Of a DNA stretch of 53,952 nt, positions 29,392-36,764 are shown in pieces. A program made the position numbers and the translations under genes. The first letter of the stretch is position 1. Each line of letters begins with the position of its first letter. The stretch is from NCBI GenBank assembly GCA_017626295.1, contig JAGAJB010000040.1, forward strand, positions 1 through 53,952, written 5' to 3'. The notes beneath the pieces were generated by a model. That model worked only from the letters and a program-made list of their open reading frames with translations, ran no database searches and was not told the origin of the DNA. The stretch comes from Clostridia bacterium (GTDB lineage: Bacteria; Bacillota; Clostridia; Oscillospirales; Acutalibacteraceae).

Positions 29392-31098
29392 TTAAGCAAG
29401 TTTCTTTAAAGTTTCATTACTTTCGTCGATAATATCCTTGTTGAGTTCAATATACTCAAGTGCTTGTTGATAAGCATCTTTGAATTTAAAGACAATCTCA
29501 ACATCACCACCCTCATGAATGAAAATTTCTTCAACAAGCTCTATTAACAGGCTACGGGTTAATTGATTTATATTTCCGTATTTTTTAAAATGCGCTATAA
29601 AATCATTATCTCCATTTGCTCCTTGAGCAAATTCATCAGCGGATTTTTTTAATGCTTCAATTTTTTGGTCAAGTGTTTTTAATTTATCATTAAGTTCAGC
29701 TTTTAAAAAAACATATTCTTCTTGTGTAATAATGTTATTTTTCCAGTCTGGATAGAGATCTGCAATAATACGTTGAGTCTTTTCTCGCTCTTCTAAATAT
29801 GTTTCTATATTCTTTTTTAAATGGTCTGATTCTTTTTTACGCTTAGGACTTTTATTAATCTTTTCTAAAAGTTCATCTATACATATTGCTGTTTCTATCA
29901 TTTTTTGTATAGTAATAAGCACGGTTTGCTCTAATCTATCAATACGTATTGTGTGATTTGAACAGGCACTTTTTTTCATTTTGCGAGATGTTACGCAACG
30001 ATAATATCTATAAGTTCCATAAGAATGCGTGTTTGTTTTTTTATTCATTACACGTTTACAGTCTGCACATCGTACTAGACCGGAAAATAAATCAATATCT
30101 TTCTTTTGTGGACTTTTACGAATATTTTTGTTGAAAAGTGATTGTGCGAGTTGAAAGGTGTTTTTATCAATAATAGGTTCATGAGTGTTTTCTACAATTA
30201 TCCAATCATCTTTTGGGATTGCTCTACATTGTTTTATCTTATAACTCATAGTAGTGTTTCTGCCTTGAACCATATTGCCAATATACATTTGATTCTGAAG
30301 TATTCGGCGTACAGAACTATCGTGCCATAAACCATCGTTACTTCTTCCTGTTGGATGTTTATAATTTAAACCTTTTATTTTTTTGTACATTGAAGGATTA
30401 GGTAATCCCATTTCATTAAGATCTTTGGTTATTCCTATGATACTTTCTCCTGAAATAAACTTTTCATATATCAATCTTATAATAGGAGCAGTTTCTTCGT
30501 CAATAATAAGTTTATGATGATCATTGGGATCTTTTAAAAAACCATAAGAGGGGAATGAACCAATGAATTTCCCTTGTTGTCTATTAACATTGAGTGTTGC
30601 TCTAACATTTACTGAAGTAGTTGCTGCTAAACTCTCATTTATAACATTAGTAACACCTACTGAAATACACTGCATAGCAGCATTCATATTTCCTGATGCA
30701 GTATCTAATCCATTGTTTAATGCTATAAAACGAACTCTATATCGCACAAAGACATTGTCAAGATAATTTCCGGCGTCGGTATAGTTTCGTCCGAATCGAG
30801 ATAAATCTTTAACGATAACACAGTTTACTTTTCCGTTATAGATGTCTTCCATCATTCTTGTGAATCCAGGTCGATCAAAATTAGTTCCTGACCAACCGTC
30901 ATCTATATAGTAATCATAAAGTTCAATATCTGGGTGTATTTTTAAATATTCTTTTAAAATCTCGCGCTGAGATGTGATTGAGTAACTTTCCGCTTTATCT
31001 CCATCTTCACGAGAAAGTCGGATATAAAGAGCAGCCTTCCATACCATAACAGGTATTGAAGGCTGTGTTAAAATTTCTGAGTAATTAGAATTTGCCAT
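29392..31098 (-). CDS. Large serine recombinase (site-specific integrase)
   Basis: A 568-residue large serine recombinase. The N-terminal resolvase domain has the catalytic serine in LYIRLSREDGD, DDGWSGTNFDRPGF and VKDLSRFGRNY. A recombinase domain follows, with a zinc ribbon (CADCKRVMNKK and RCVTSRKMKKSACSNH), then a coiled-coil C-terminal part of about 150 residues. Such enzymes integrate and excise conjugative transposons (TndX/TnpX type) and phages without cofactors, sometimes with a directionality factor. The start at 31098 has GGAGG ideally placed. The gene lies at the extreme left edge of the element, next to the split spoVAD gene, as integrases usually do. Confidence 0.93.
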   Translation of the reverse strand: MANSNYSEILTQPSIPVMVWKAALYIRLSREDGDKAESYSITSQREILKEYLKIHPDIELYDYYIDDGWSGTNFDRPGFTRMMEDIYNGKVNCVIVKDLSRFGRNYTDAGNYLDNVFVRYRVRFIALNNGLDTASGNMNAAMQCISVGVTNVINESLAATTSVNVRATLNVNRQQGKFIGSFPSYGFLKDPNDHHKLIIDEETAPIIRLIYEKFISGESIIGITKDLNEMGLPNPSMYKKIKGLNYKHPTGRSNDGLWHDSSVRRILQNQMYIGNMVQGRNTTMSYKIKQCRAIPKDDWIIVENTHEPIIDKNTFQLAQSLFNKNIRKSPQKKDIDLFSGLVRCADCKRVMNKKTNTHSYGTYRYYRCVTSRKMKKSACSNHTIRIDRLEQTVLITIQKMIETAICIDELLEKINKSPKRKKESDHLKKNIETYLEEREKTQRIIADLYPDWKNNIITQEEYVFLKAELNDKLKTLDQKIEALKKSADEFAQGANGDNDFIAHFKKYGNINQLTRSLLIELVEEIFIHEGGDVEIVFKFKDAYQQALEYIELNKDIIDESNETLKKLA

Positions 31099-31189
31099 AA
31101 TACATGCCTCCATAGTTTTTATGAAGGTATGGTTTTTCTACACAATGGCAGTATACCATACATTTGGTTTTTTATCAAGTTTATTTTGG

Positions 31190-31444
31190 TTAGAAATTAA
31201 TGGAATTTATTATTGCTGTTTCCAAAGCATTAGTGAATGTGTTTTCAGAGTTGAAACGTATTTTTACTTTTGTTTCTCCTACCTTGAAAAGGTAAGGATT
31301 TTTGACTTGTTCTAAAAAGTCAATAAGCCGTTCTTGGATAGGTTTGTTTGTACAGATATTTATGCTACAAATATCTATAAGGTTTTCTTTTGAATAGTCA
31401 GTAAACGAAGCATTTTGATATTGTTTTAAAGTATTATTAAGCAT
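31190..31444 (-). CDS. Small mobile-element protein
   Basis: An 84-residue protein (starting MLNNTLKQYQNASFTDYSKE). It resembles small proteins encoded next to serine recombinases in clostridial conjugative elements, with the typical pattern of an N-terminal acidic helix, then IQERLIDFLEQVKNPYLFKVG and a VKIRFN strand. Function is unknown. It precedes the recombinase on the same strand and could assist or regulate excision. Confidence 0.65.
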   Translation of the reverse strand: MLNNTLKQYQNASFTDYSKENLIDICSINICTNKPIQERLIDFLEQVKNPYLFKVGETKVKIRFNSENTFTNALETAIINSINF

Positions 31445-31445
31445 A

Positions 31446-31910
31446 TATCACATAACCTTTCATAGCGTATTTTTGACACTTGGAAAAATTTTATTCATTT
31501 TTATATGTGATTTTGTTTTGAATTTTATCAAGCGGCTGATAGCTACTCAGCTCCACGGGAATTCCACCCTCAGCAGGTTCTCTGCCAACTGCCCTCATTG
31601 GTTGCGACGGTTTTATCACGCTCGACCTGTGACTAAGCAGGAGTATCATTATCACTATTACTGGTTATCGCCATATCAAAAGCAATTTGATATCTATAGC
31701 AACTGTTTGTCGCTCCCACAACAGAACAAGATGTTGTTAATAAAACAACATCTGTTCTGTTAGATCATGGCGCAGTTCTATTGTGGCTCTTGCCTCTGCA
31801 AGAATAATAGCAACGTACTTGATAAAATATCTATTCTGTTGTCAAAGTGCAATCGAGGTTTTAACCCCCTCTACTTGACAACGGACATTTTTTTAGCCTT
31901 TGAGCGGGTA
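31446..31910. other. Gene-poor structured region between element genes
   Basis: No confident gene in about 460 bases, although the GC content rises locally. Two structures stand out. ATATCAAA (31673-31680) and TTTGATAT (31686-31693) form a short operator-like palindrome. A 19/18-base hairpin with one bulged base pairs 31720-31738 (AACAGAACAAGATGTTGTT) with 31744-31761. A minus-strand open frame ending at 31491 reads MRAVGREPAEGGIPVELSSY but lacks a supported start. This could be a regulatory RNA or a transfer/replication origin. Confidence 0.4.
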
Positions 31911-32366
31911 TCAATTAAAATTTTTTTGAAATTTTTTTCTGATAGCATCTCTTATATCTTTAACCGTTGAGTAAGATAAATTGTTTTTTCTTGCAAATTC
32001 TCGCAACTCCATACCTTCCAATATGCAATTTTTATAAACCCAAAACTGTTTGGGTGTGAGTGTTTTCACAACGGCATCAATTTCTGATTGCATAAGTACT
32101 TGAGTTTCTAAGTCCTTTTCATCAATCAACCACTCACCAGAAACTTCCTCGTCCTCAAATACCTCGTATGACAAAACTGTACCTGCATTGTTACGGGCTT
32201 CTTCTATAGCTCTATATATCTTCTTTTCTTCTGCTCTTAAAAATCGCAATGTTTTCAAGTCAACCTCAACAACTTCTTGTGTTGCTCGAATTCTTACCCA
32301 ATAACGCTTAACACCATCATCATTGGTTGTCCATAAATCGTAATCAAATTTTTTGTTTTTATACAT
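31911..32366 (-). CDS. Sigma-70 region 4-like protein of mobile elements
   Basis: A 151-residue protein whose last 60 residues form a sigma-70 region 4-like helix-turn-helix (LTPKQFWVYKNCILEGMELREFARKNNLSYSTVKDIRDAIRK, described here in outline). The N-terminal part (KFDYDLWTTNDDGVKRYWVRI) is typical of sigma-like regulators found in Firmicutes integrative elements. It has an AAAGGAG site. Likely a transcription regulator of the element rather than a housekeeping sigma factor, since region 2 is missing. Confidence 0.75.
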   Translation of the reverse strand: MYKNKKFDYDLWTTNDDGVKRYWVRIRATQEVVEVDLKTLRFLRAEEKKIYRAIEEARNNAGTVLSYEVFEDEEVSGEWLIDEKDLETQVLMQSEIDAVVKTLTPKQFWVYKNCILEGMELREFARKNNLSYSTVKDIRDAIRKKFQKNFN

Positions 32367-32482
32367 TTTATATAATCTCCTTTGTTTTTGAATTTCAGTT
32401 TCAAAAACCGGAGATTACGGATATTTAGCTATGTACGGTTCCCAGATTCTCACCATAGATGCCCTTTCTGTTTCCGAAGAGC

Positions 32483-32518
32483 AAAAAAAGAAGCCCGACG
32501 AAAACTCGTCAGGCTTCT
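32483..32518 (-). terminator. Minus-strand terminator after the zinc-ribbon gene
   Basis: On the minus strand AGAAGCCTGACGA pairs with TCGTCGGGCTTCT (32489-32501 and 32506-32518, one mismatch) and runs into a T7 tract, ending transcription from the agr/zinc-ribbon side. Confidence 0.85.
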
Positions 32519-32545
32519 ATCTGTAATGATGTCTGTACATATAAT

Positions 32546-32734
32546 TTAATCCCTAATATTAATTTTAATTTTGCTGCCACATTTGTGACACTTAACAATT
32601 ATACCAAAATCGTCTTTTGAAGAATTAATGAAACGTATTTTTTCTGTCTTATAGGTATCACAAAGTCTTCCACCGCAAATTGGACAATGAATTTTTTTCG
32701 TTTCGTTTAATGTTGGTTTAGATAATAGTATCAT
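32546..32734 (-). CDS. Small CxxC zinc-ribbon protein (Cys-rich KTR-like)
   Basis: A 62-residue protein with two cysteine pairs, HCPICGGRLC and CHKCGSKIKI, forming a zinc ribbon. It resembles the short cysteine-rich (KTR) proteins of conjugative transposons. The start is set to the ATG at 32734, close behind AGGGGG; a TTG 21 bases upstream lacks a ribosome site. It lies between the sigma-like gene and the agr operon. Confidence 0.65.
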   Translation of the reverse strand: MILLSKPTLNETKKIHCPICGGRLCDTYKTEKIRFINSSKDDFGIIVKCHKCGSKIKINIRD

Positions 32735-32773
32735 ATTCCCCCTTGTTCGCTTCAAGAGAACAAAATGCTATCA

Positions 32774-32801
32774 AATATATCCCTCGCAAAAGGGATATAT
32801 T
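32774..32801 (-). terminator. Terminator after the minus-strand XRE gene
   Basis: AATATATCCCT (32774-32784) and AGGGATATATT (32791-32801) form an 11-bp stem immediately downstream of the agrD-agrB-XRE operon on the minus strand. The T tract is weak. Confidence 0.6.
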
Positions 32802-32807
32802 CTTATA

Positions 32808-33146
32808 TTATTTGTTGTTTTTGCTATTGTTAATATTATTACGTACTTCAGCTTTTGCTTTGTCATTCAAAGAAATGTATTCACCAATGTCTGCAGGTAT
32901 GTGGAAATTATTTTTATCTATACCTTGTTTGGATTTGGCAGCAGCATCAAAAAAAGTAACTCTTTCCGTTGCATTTAGATTTAAAACATCTGCAAGCAAC
33001 AGAAGCGCCTGGTCATTTGGTGCAGATTTTTTATTGTTTTCTATATCACTCAGATAAGAATGGCCTAAATTAACACGAGTTGACAATTCGCGTAATGTTA
33101 AGCTTTTTCTTATTCGCATAGATTTTAAATAATCGCCAAATCTCAT
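32808..33146 (-). CDS. XRE-family helix-turn-helix regulator in the agrBD operon
   Basis: A 112-residue protein with an N-terminal Cro/CI-type helix-turn-helix (MRIRKSLTLRELSTRVNLGHSYLSDIENN). The remainder (LNATERVTFFDAAAKSK) is typical of small XRE regulators. It overlaps the agrB stop by four bases (ATGA), so agrD, agrB and this gene are one operon. It may repress the element or set the level of the quorum circuit. Confidence 0.82.
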   Translation of the reverse strand: MRFGDYLKSMRIRKSLTLRELSTRVNLGHSYLSDIENNKKSAPNDQALLLLADVLNLNATERVTFFDAAAKSKQGIDKNNFHIPADIGEYISLNDKAKAEVRNNINNSKNNK

Positions 33147-33733
33147 GTATTATTGGTCAACAGCTTTTTATTAAATAATCTGCCACATACTACCGATAAA
33201 GACTGTAAAAAAACAGCTACAGTTATTGCATTTGCATATAAATACATATTTTTAGTATTTAATATAACAATTGCAATAAAATCAAGTATAACTATTAGTA
33301 AAGTGATTTTTCTAAAAAATATATTTTCTTTCTTCGACAAAGGTTTTTGTGGCGTGTCAGCTGGGGATAAGGTAATTAGTATTACAGAAGAGCAAAGATA
33401 AAACGCGTTTAAAATAATAGGATTTATTTTTATGCTTTGCTTTATTACAACAATACTTGTAAGAAAAAAAGATAATGTAATGATTTGACAATGTAATTCG
33501 GATTTTGCATGAAAACCACCAGAAAACCTATGAACACAAAAGAAAATAACATAGAACAAAATGCTTGGTAACAAAATTTTTAATATAGCACCTACCAACA
33601 AACAATAACATAGTAACCAAATTTCTGACAACAAAAGAAATAAGCCATAATGATAAAGTTCATATTCGTCATTATTTATCACGCAATTGTCAATTAGTTT
33701 ATACGTCAACTTTTCAGAAATTTTATTTATCAT
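33143..33733 (-). CDS. agrB: AgrB-like peptide-processing membrane protease
   Basis: AgrB is the membrane cysteine endopeptidase that trims and cyclises the AgrD propeptide. The 196-residue protein has five to six hydrophobic helices and the catalytic pair in HRFSGGFHAKSELHC, where the FHA histidine and the cysteine seven residues later match His77/Cys84 of the staphylococcal enzyme. The conserved SPADTPQKPLSKKE segment is also present. It overlaps agrD by 11 bases. The bases encoding SELHCQ recur, in the opposite sense, in front of the RHS gene. Confidence 0.9.
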   Translation of the reverse strand: MINKISEKLTYKLIDNCVINNDEYELYHYGLFLLLSEIWLLCYCLLVGAILKILLPSILFYVIFFCVHRFSGGFHAKSELHCQIITLSFFLTSIVVIKQSIKINPIILNAFYLCSSVILITLSPADTPQKPLSKKENIFFRKITLLIVILDFIAIVILNTKNMYLYANAITVAVFLQSLSVVCGRLFNKKLLTNNT

Positions 33734-33863
33734 TTTTTTTGAATTCCTTTAGTTTTTGAGGAATTTTAGGTTGAAATGCAGCTAATGTGCTTGTTGAATT
33801 TGCATCAACTTTCAAAGAAAAATTGATAACATTTATTATTTTGGATACTAAGTTTTTTTTCAT
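33723..33863 (-). CDS. agrD: AgrD-like autoinducer propeptide lacking cysteine
   Basis: A 46-residue peptide begins at 33863 behind a perfect AGGAGG site. It has the AgrD layout: an amphipathic N-terminal helix (KKNLVSKIINVINFSLK), a short core around ANSTSTLAAF (residues 21-30) and the conserved C-terminal recognition part QPKIPQKLKEFKK. Clostridial AgrDs normally have Cys at the ring position; here Thr26 occupies it, with Ser23 and Ser25 close by, so a lactone rather than a thiolactone must form if the signal is cyclic. Overlap with agrB and the typical size make the call firm despite its shortness. Confidence 0.85.
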   Translation of the reverse strand: MKKNLVSKIINVINFSLKVDANSTSTLAAFQPKIPQKLKEFKKNDK

Positions 33864-33881
33864 GTCTTCACCTCCTAATAT

Positions 33882-33938
33882 TTTATACAATAGATTGTAA
33901 GAACAATCAACAAAACTTGTATGTAAGCTTGTTTTGTT
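33882..33938 (-). promoter_or_regulatory. agrD promoter with operator-like inverted repeat
   Basis: On the minus strand TTGATT (33905-33910), a 17-base spacer and TATAAA (33882-33887) form a promoter. Overlapping its -35, AACAAAAC (33909-33916) and GTTTTGTT (33931-33938) form a perfect 8-bp inverted repeat with 14 bases between, a candidate binding site for one of the local XRE regulators. Confidence 0.6.
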
Positions 33939-34004
33939 TACAAAACTCCGTATTTTTCAAATATAACCCCAAAAAAAGAAAATCAATTGCAAATTTTTGA
34001 AGCG

Positions 34005-34030
34005 AAACCACAAGTTTTGAAGTGTGGTTT
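34005..34030. repeat. Short hairpin in the agr intergenic region
   Basis: AAACCACA (34005-34012) and TGTGGTTT (34023-34030) are perfect inverted copies followed by T-rich sequence on the plus strand, between the divergent agrD and XRE genes. Confidence 0.45.
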
Positions 34031-34077
34031 TATTTATTTGGTAGTTTACAAATGTTACTATATTGAGGGGTGATAAT

Positions 34078-34395
34078 ATGAGAATTTATGGTAATGATTT
34101 AATTGGTTTACGGATCGCTAAGATTAGAAAATTAAATAAACTTACTCAAGCCGAATTTGCAGAGCGAATAGATTTATCACCAACAGAAATATCAAACATA
34201 GAAAGAGGCAAGAATAGCATATCGTTTAACACACTCGTTAATATCTGTAACGAATTTGATGTTTGTCCGTGCCAAATTCTTTCAGGTGCAATAAAAGATG
34301 AAATTGACAATAATATTGTAGACTTAATAAGAGAACTTAATAAAGAAGAACAAAAAATCGTTTATAAACTTTTATTAGCTTATTTGGATAGGTGA
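34078..34395 (+). CDS. XRE-family helix-turn-helix regulator upstream of agrAC
   Basis: A 105-residue protein with a Cro/CI-type helix-turn-helix (LIGLRIAKIRKLNKLTQAEFAERIDLSPTEISNIERGK region) and a C-terminal helical tail (IRELNKEEQKIVYKLLLAYL). The ATG at 34078 follows GAGGGG; a TTG at 34063 is rejected. It is divergent from agrD and separated from agrA by its own terminator. Two XRE genes bracket the agr locus, suggesting control by the element as well as by the peptide. Confidence 0.85.
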   Translation: MRIYGNDLIGLRIAKIRKLNKLTQAEFAERIDLSPTEISNIERGKNSISFNTLVNICNEFDVCPCQILSGAIKDEIDNNIVDLIRELNKEEQKIVYKLLLAYLDR

Positions 34396-34410
34396 AAATT
34401 CAAATACGAT

Positions 34411-34439
34411 TTGAAAAACCAAAAAATCTATGCTATAGT
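34411..34439 (+). promoter_or_regulatory. agrAC promoter
   Basis: TTGAAA (34411-34416), a 17-base spacer and TATAGT (34434-34439) with an extended TGC. The transcript would start inside the hairpin 34441-34467. Confidence 0.6.
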
Positions 34440-34440
34440 A

Positions 34441-34475
34441 AAACTCAAAGTAGTATGCTTTGAGTTTTCTTTTTT
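34441..34475 (+). terminator. Terminator hairpin before agrA
   Basis: AAACTCAAAG (34441-34450) pairs with CTTTGAGTTT (34458-34467) and leads into a T-rich tract. It ends the XRE transcript and lies directly in front of the agrA ribosome site. Confidence 0.8.
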
Positions 34476-34489
34476 AGGAGTTGATACAT

Positions 34490-35197
34490 ATGACAATCAA
34501 TGCTTTGATTTGTGATGATGAAAAAAGCTGTTGTGATATAGTATTACAATATCTTTTAAAATATTGTGACGAAAGGAATTTCACATGTTTCTATGATGTA
34601 TACGACAATGGAGAAGAAGCTCTATTATCAGATAAAACATATAACATCGCTTTTTTAGACATTGAAATAAAAAATATTTCCGGTTTGGATATAGCTAAGC
34701 ATTTAAAAGAAATAAACAAGAATGTAATCATTTTCTTTATAACAGAATATGAGAAATATATAGATGATGCCATGGATTTGTTTGCATTGCGTTTTATTAA
34801 AAAACCACTTGATTATTCAAGATTTTATAGCGGACTTGATAAAGCTATTGAACTAATAAATGAAGATGATGTTGAATTTTATTTAAAGGATACTAATAAA
34901 ATATTAAAAATAAAATCCAAAGATATTATGTTTATTGAAACACTTGATCATAAAACCAAAATTGTAACCCCTGATGCTATATATTATTCTTCCGAATTGA
35001 TTGACTATTGGCATAAAAAATTAACTCACAGCAGTTTTTATAGAGTACACAAAAGTTATATAGTCAATTTAGATTACATTAATGAATACAAGCGTAACGA
35101 AGTGAAATTGATAAATGGAGAAATTATTGGTATCTCATACCGAAACCAACCGGATTTCAGAAAATACTTTTTTAATTACTTGAAAAGGAGAAAATAA
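34490..35197 (+). CDS. agrA: AgrA-like response regulator (REC-LytTR)
   Basis: A 235-residue response regulator. The receiver domain has the acidic pair D9-D10 (LICDDEKS), the phospho-acceptor D57 in FLDIEI, and the conserved KKP in RFIKKPLDY. The C-terminal half is a LytTR DNA-binding domain (IETLDHKTKIVT, FYRVHKSYIVNLDYI). The ATG at 34490 behind TAGGAG is preferred to the TTG at 34481. It is followed at once by the agrC-like kinase. LytTR proteins bind direct repeats about 21-22 bases apart; such a pair occurs at 36579-36610. Confidence 0.92.
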   Translation: MTINALICDDEKSCCDIVLQYLLKYCDERNFTCFYDVYDNGEEALLSDKTYNIAFLDIEIKNISGLDIAKHLKEINKNVIIFFITEYEKYIDDAMDLFALRFIKKPLDYSRFYSGLDKAIELINEDDVEFYLKDTNKILKIKSKDIMFIETLDHKTKIVTPDAIYYSSELIDYWHKKLTHSSFYRVHKSYIVNLDYINEYKRNEVKLINGEIIGISYRNQPDFRKYFFNYLKRRK

Positions 35198-36496
35198 ATG
35201 CATTCAGTATTTTTAAATATATTGTTACAAACAATAGAGTGCTTGGTGTTTTTTGATTTTAACGAAAACATAAAAAGAACTAATACGAAAATTAGAAATT
35301 TTTCGATAATGTTTTTGGGGTATATGATAATGTGTGCAATTAATGTTATCTTCTCTTATAACATTATAGTGAATTTTATAGCTTTTTCACTTTTCCATTT
35401 TTGTTTTTTCCATTTTTTGTATAAACATAAAAGGTTATTTGCTGTAATATACACACTTTTACTTGCATGTATAGTACTTATTACTGAACAAAGTGTTATT
35501 GAACTTATTGCAATAGTAAACAATAGTGCCACACAGGATTTTATAAATGATCCATATTCTTATATAGTTTTAATCGTTTTAAGCAAATCATTGCTTTTTA
35601 TGTTTTTTAAAATTGTTTCAAATATAATCAACAAATTTAAATCTAATGATGAATTTCATTTTAATAATTTAGTTTATCCCTCATCTCTAATGCTGATTCT
35701 TCTCGATTTTACTATTCTATCAAATCACACTAATTTGACTAAGAATATACGAATATTATTAGCTGTATCAAGTGTTTTCTTAGTAATAGCAGTTATAACT
35801 ACTTGCATTTTTCAACAAAAACAAATCCAAAAAGAACAAGAATTAATTGAATTAAAAGCAATTCAACAAGAACAGGAATTAAATAGAACATATTTTGACT
35901 TATTAGAACACCAAAATGAGGAATTACAAGTTTTTGTGCATGATACTAAAAAGCATTATCGAACATTATACGATTTAGCTGAGAATCCCGATAAGTTAAA
36001 AGAATATATTGAAGGAATTGTCACCGATCTCGAAGAGGCCAACCAAATTGGTAAAACCTCAAATAAATTACTTGATTTAATCATTAGCAAATATAACTAT
36101 ATATGTGAAAAAAAAGGAATTGTTTTTGAAAAGAATATTCATCAATCAAATCTCAGCTTTATAAGTGATAATGATTTAACTTCTATTTTTAACAACTTAT
36201 TTGATAATGCTGTAGAGGCGGCGAAAGTCAGCCATAATAAATCAATTTTCTTTGGATTAAATAAAGTAGGTAATATGTTGGTAATTGATATAACAAATTC
36301 TTGCGATACACCACCGATAGTGAAAAACCACAAATTAATCTCAACCAAAAATGATGCAGGTTTACATGGCTATGGATTTAAAAGTATTTGCAGAGCAGTA
36401 AAAAAATACAATGGTGATATCGAGTGGGAATACAAACCTGAGACTAAAGAATTTGTTGTTTCAATAATATTCCCTGTTCATTCTAACTTGATATAA
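35198..36496 (+). CDS. agrC: AgrC-like sensor histidine kinase
   Basis: A 432-residue kinase with six or so hydrophobic helices in the first 205 residues (peptide-sensing membrane domain), a coiled-coil linker (QKQIQKEQELIELKAIQQE), and a HPK10-type catalytic part. The likely phospho-histidine is H248 in FVHDTKKHYRTL. The ATPase domain shows LFDNAVEAA (N box) and GLHGYGFKSI (G box). It starts right after agrA with GGAGAAAA upstream. The extracellular ligand should be the processed AgrD peptide. Confidence 0.92.
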   Translation: MHSVFLNILLQTIECLVFFDFNENIKRTNTKIRNFSIMFLGYMIMCAINVIFSYNIIVNFIAFSLFHFCFFHFLYKHKRLFAVIYTLLLACIVLITEQSVIELIAIVNNSATQDFINDPYSYIVLIVLSKSLLFMFFKIVSNIINKFKSNDEFHFNNLVYPSSLMLILLDFTILSNHTNLTKNIRILLAVSSVFLVIAVITTCIFQQKQIQKEQELIELKAIQQEQELNRTYFDLLEHQNEELQVFVHDTKKHYRTLYDLAENPDKLKEYIEGIVTDLEEANQIGKTSNKLLDLIISKYNYICEKKGIVFEKNIHQSNLSFISDNDLTSIFNNLFDNAVEAAKVSHNKSIFFGLNKVGNMLVIDITNSCDTPPIVKNHKLISTKNDAGLHGYGFKSICRAVKKYNGDIEWEYKPETKEFVVSIIFPVHSNLI

Positions 36497-36544
36497 AAAA
36501 TACGATCCAAAGACATAAAAATTTATATCTAATTTCTTGTGAAA

Positions 36545-36577
36545 ACACGTCGAACTTTAATTGTTCGACGTGTTTTT
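36545..36577 (+). terminator. Terminator of the agrAC operon
   Basis: ACACGTCGAAC (36545-36555) and GTTCGACGTGT (36563-36573) form an 11-bp perfect stem followed by T residues. Confidence 0.85.
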
Positions 36578-36578
36578 G

Positions 36579-36610
36579 TGCAGTTTGGGGGTAAAAACAA
36601 TGCAGTTTAG
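36579..36610 (+). promoter_or_regulatory. Candidate AgrA (LytTR) binding direct repeats before the RHS gene
   Basis: GCAGTTTGG and GCAGTTTAG (each preceded by T) occur 22 bases apart, closely matching in sequence and spacing the paired ACAGTTAAG/ACAGTTAGG AgrA boxes known from the staphylococcal agr promoters. A -10-like TATTAT lies at 36642-36647. No gene is seen between 36497 and 36764. Confidence 0.6.
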
Positions 36611-36651
36611 GAAAAGCACTTTAAATTCATCCCTATTATTGTATTATACAG

Positions 36652-36669
36652 TTGACAATGTAATTCGGA
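36652..36669 (+). repeat. 18-base copy of an agrB segment in the RHS leader
   Basis: TTGACAATGTAATTCGGA here is identical to plus-strand positions 33485-33502, which lie inside agrB (on the other strand they encode SELHCQ around the catalytic Cys). An RNA from here would be complementary to agrB mRNA. Confidence 0.6.
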
Positions 36670-36764
36670 AAAACTCATGTTAAGGGAGGTTTGATAAACA
36701 CATATTACACATCATTTGGCGTATAACTTAAAACTAATATAAAATCTATGAAAGGATGAATTTT

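Noticed and set aside
31473-31970. Two plus-strand open frames (96 and 67 codons) in the region near the sigma-like gene
   Set aside because: No ribosome sites, no recognisable protein pattern; they overlap hairpins and the end of the sigma-like gene.
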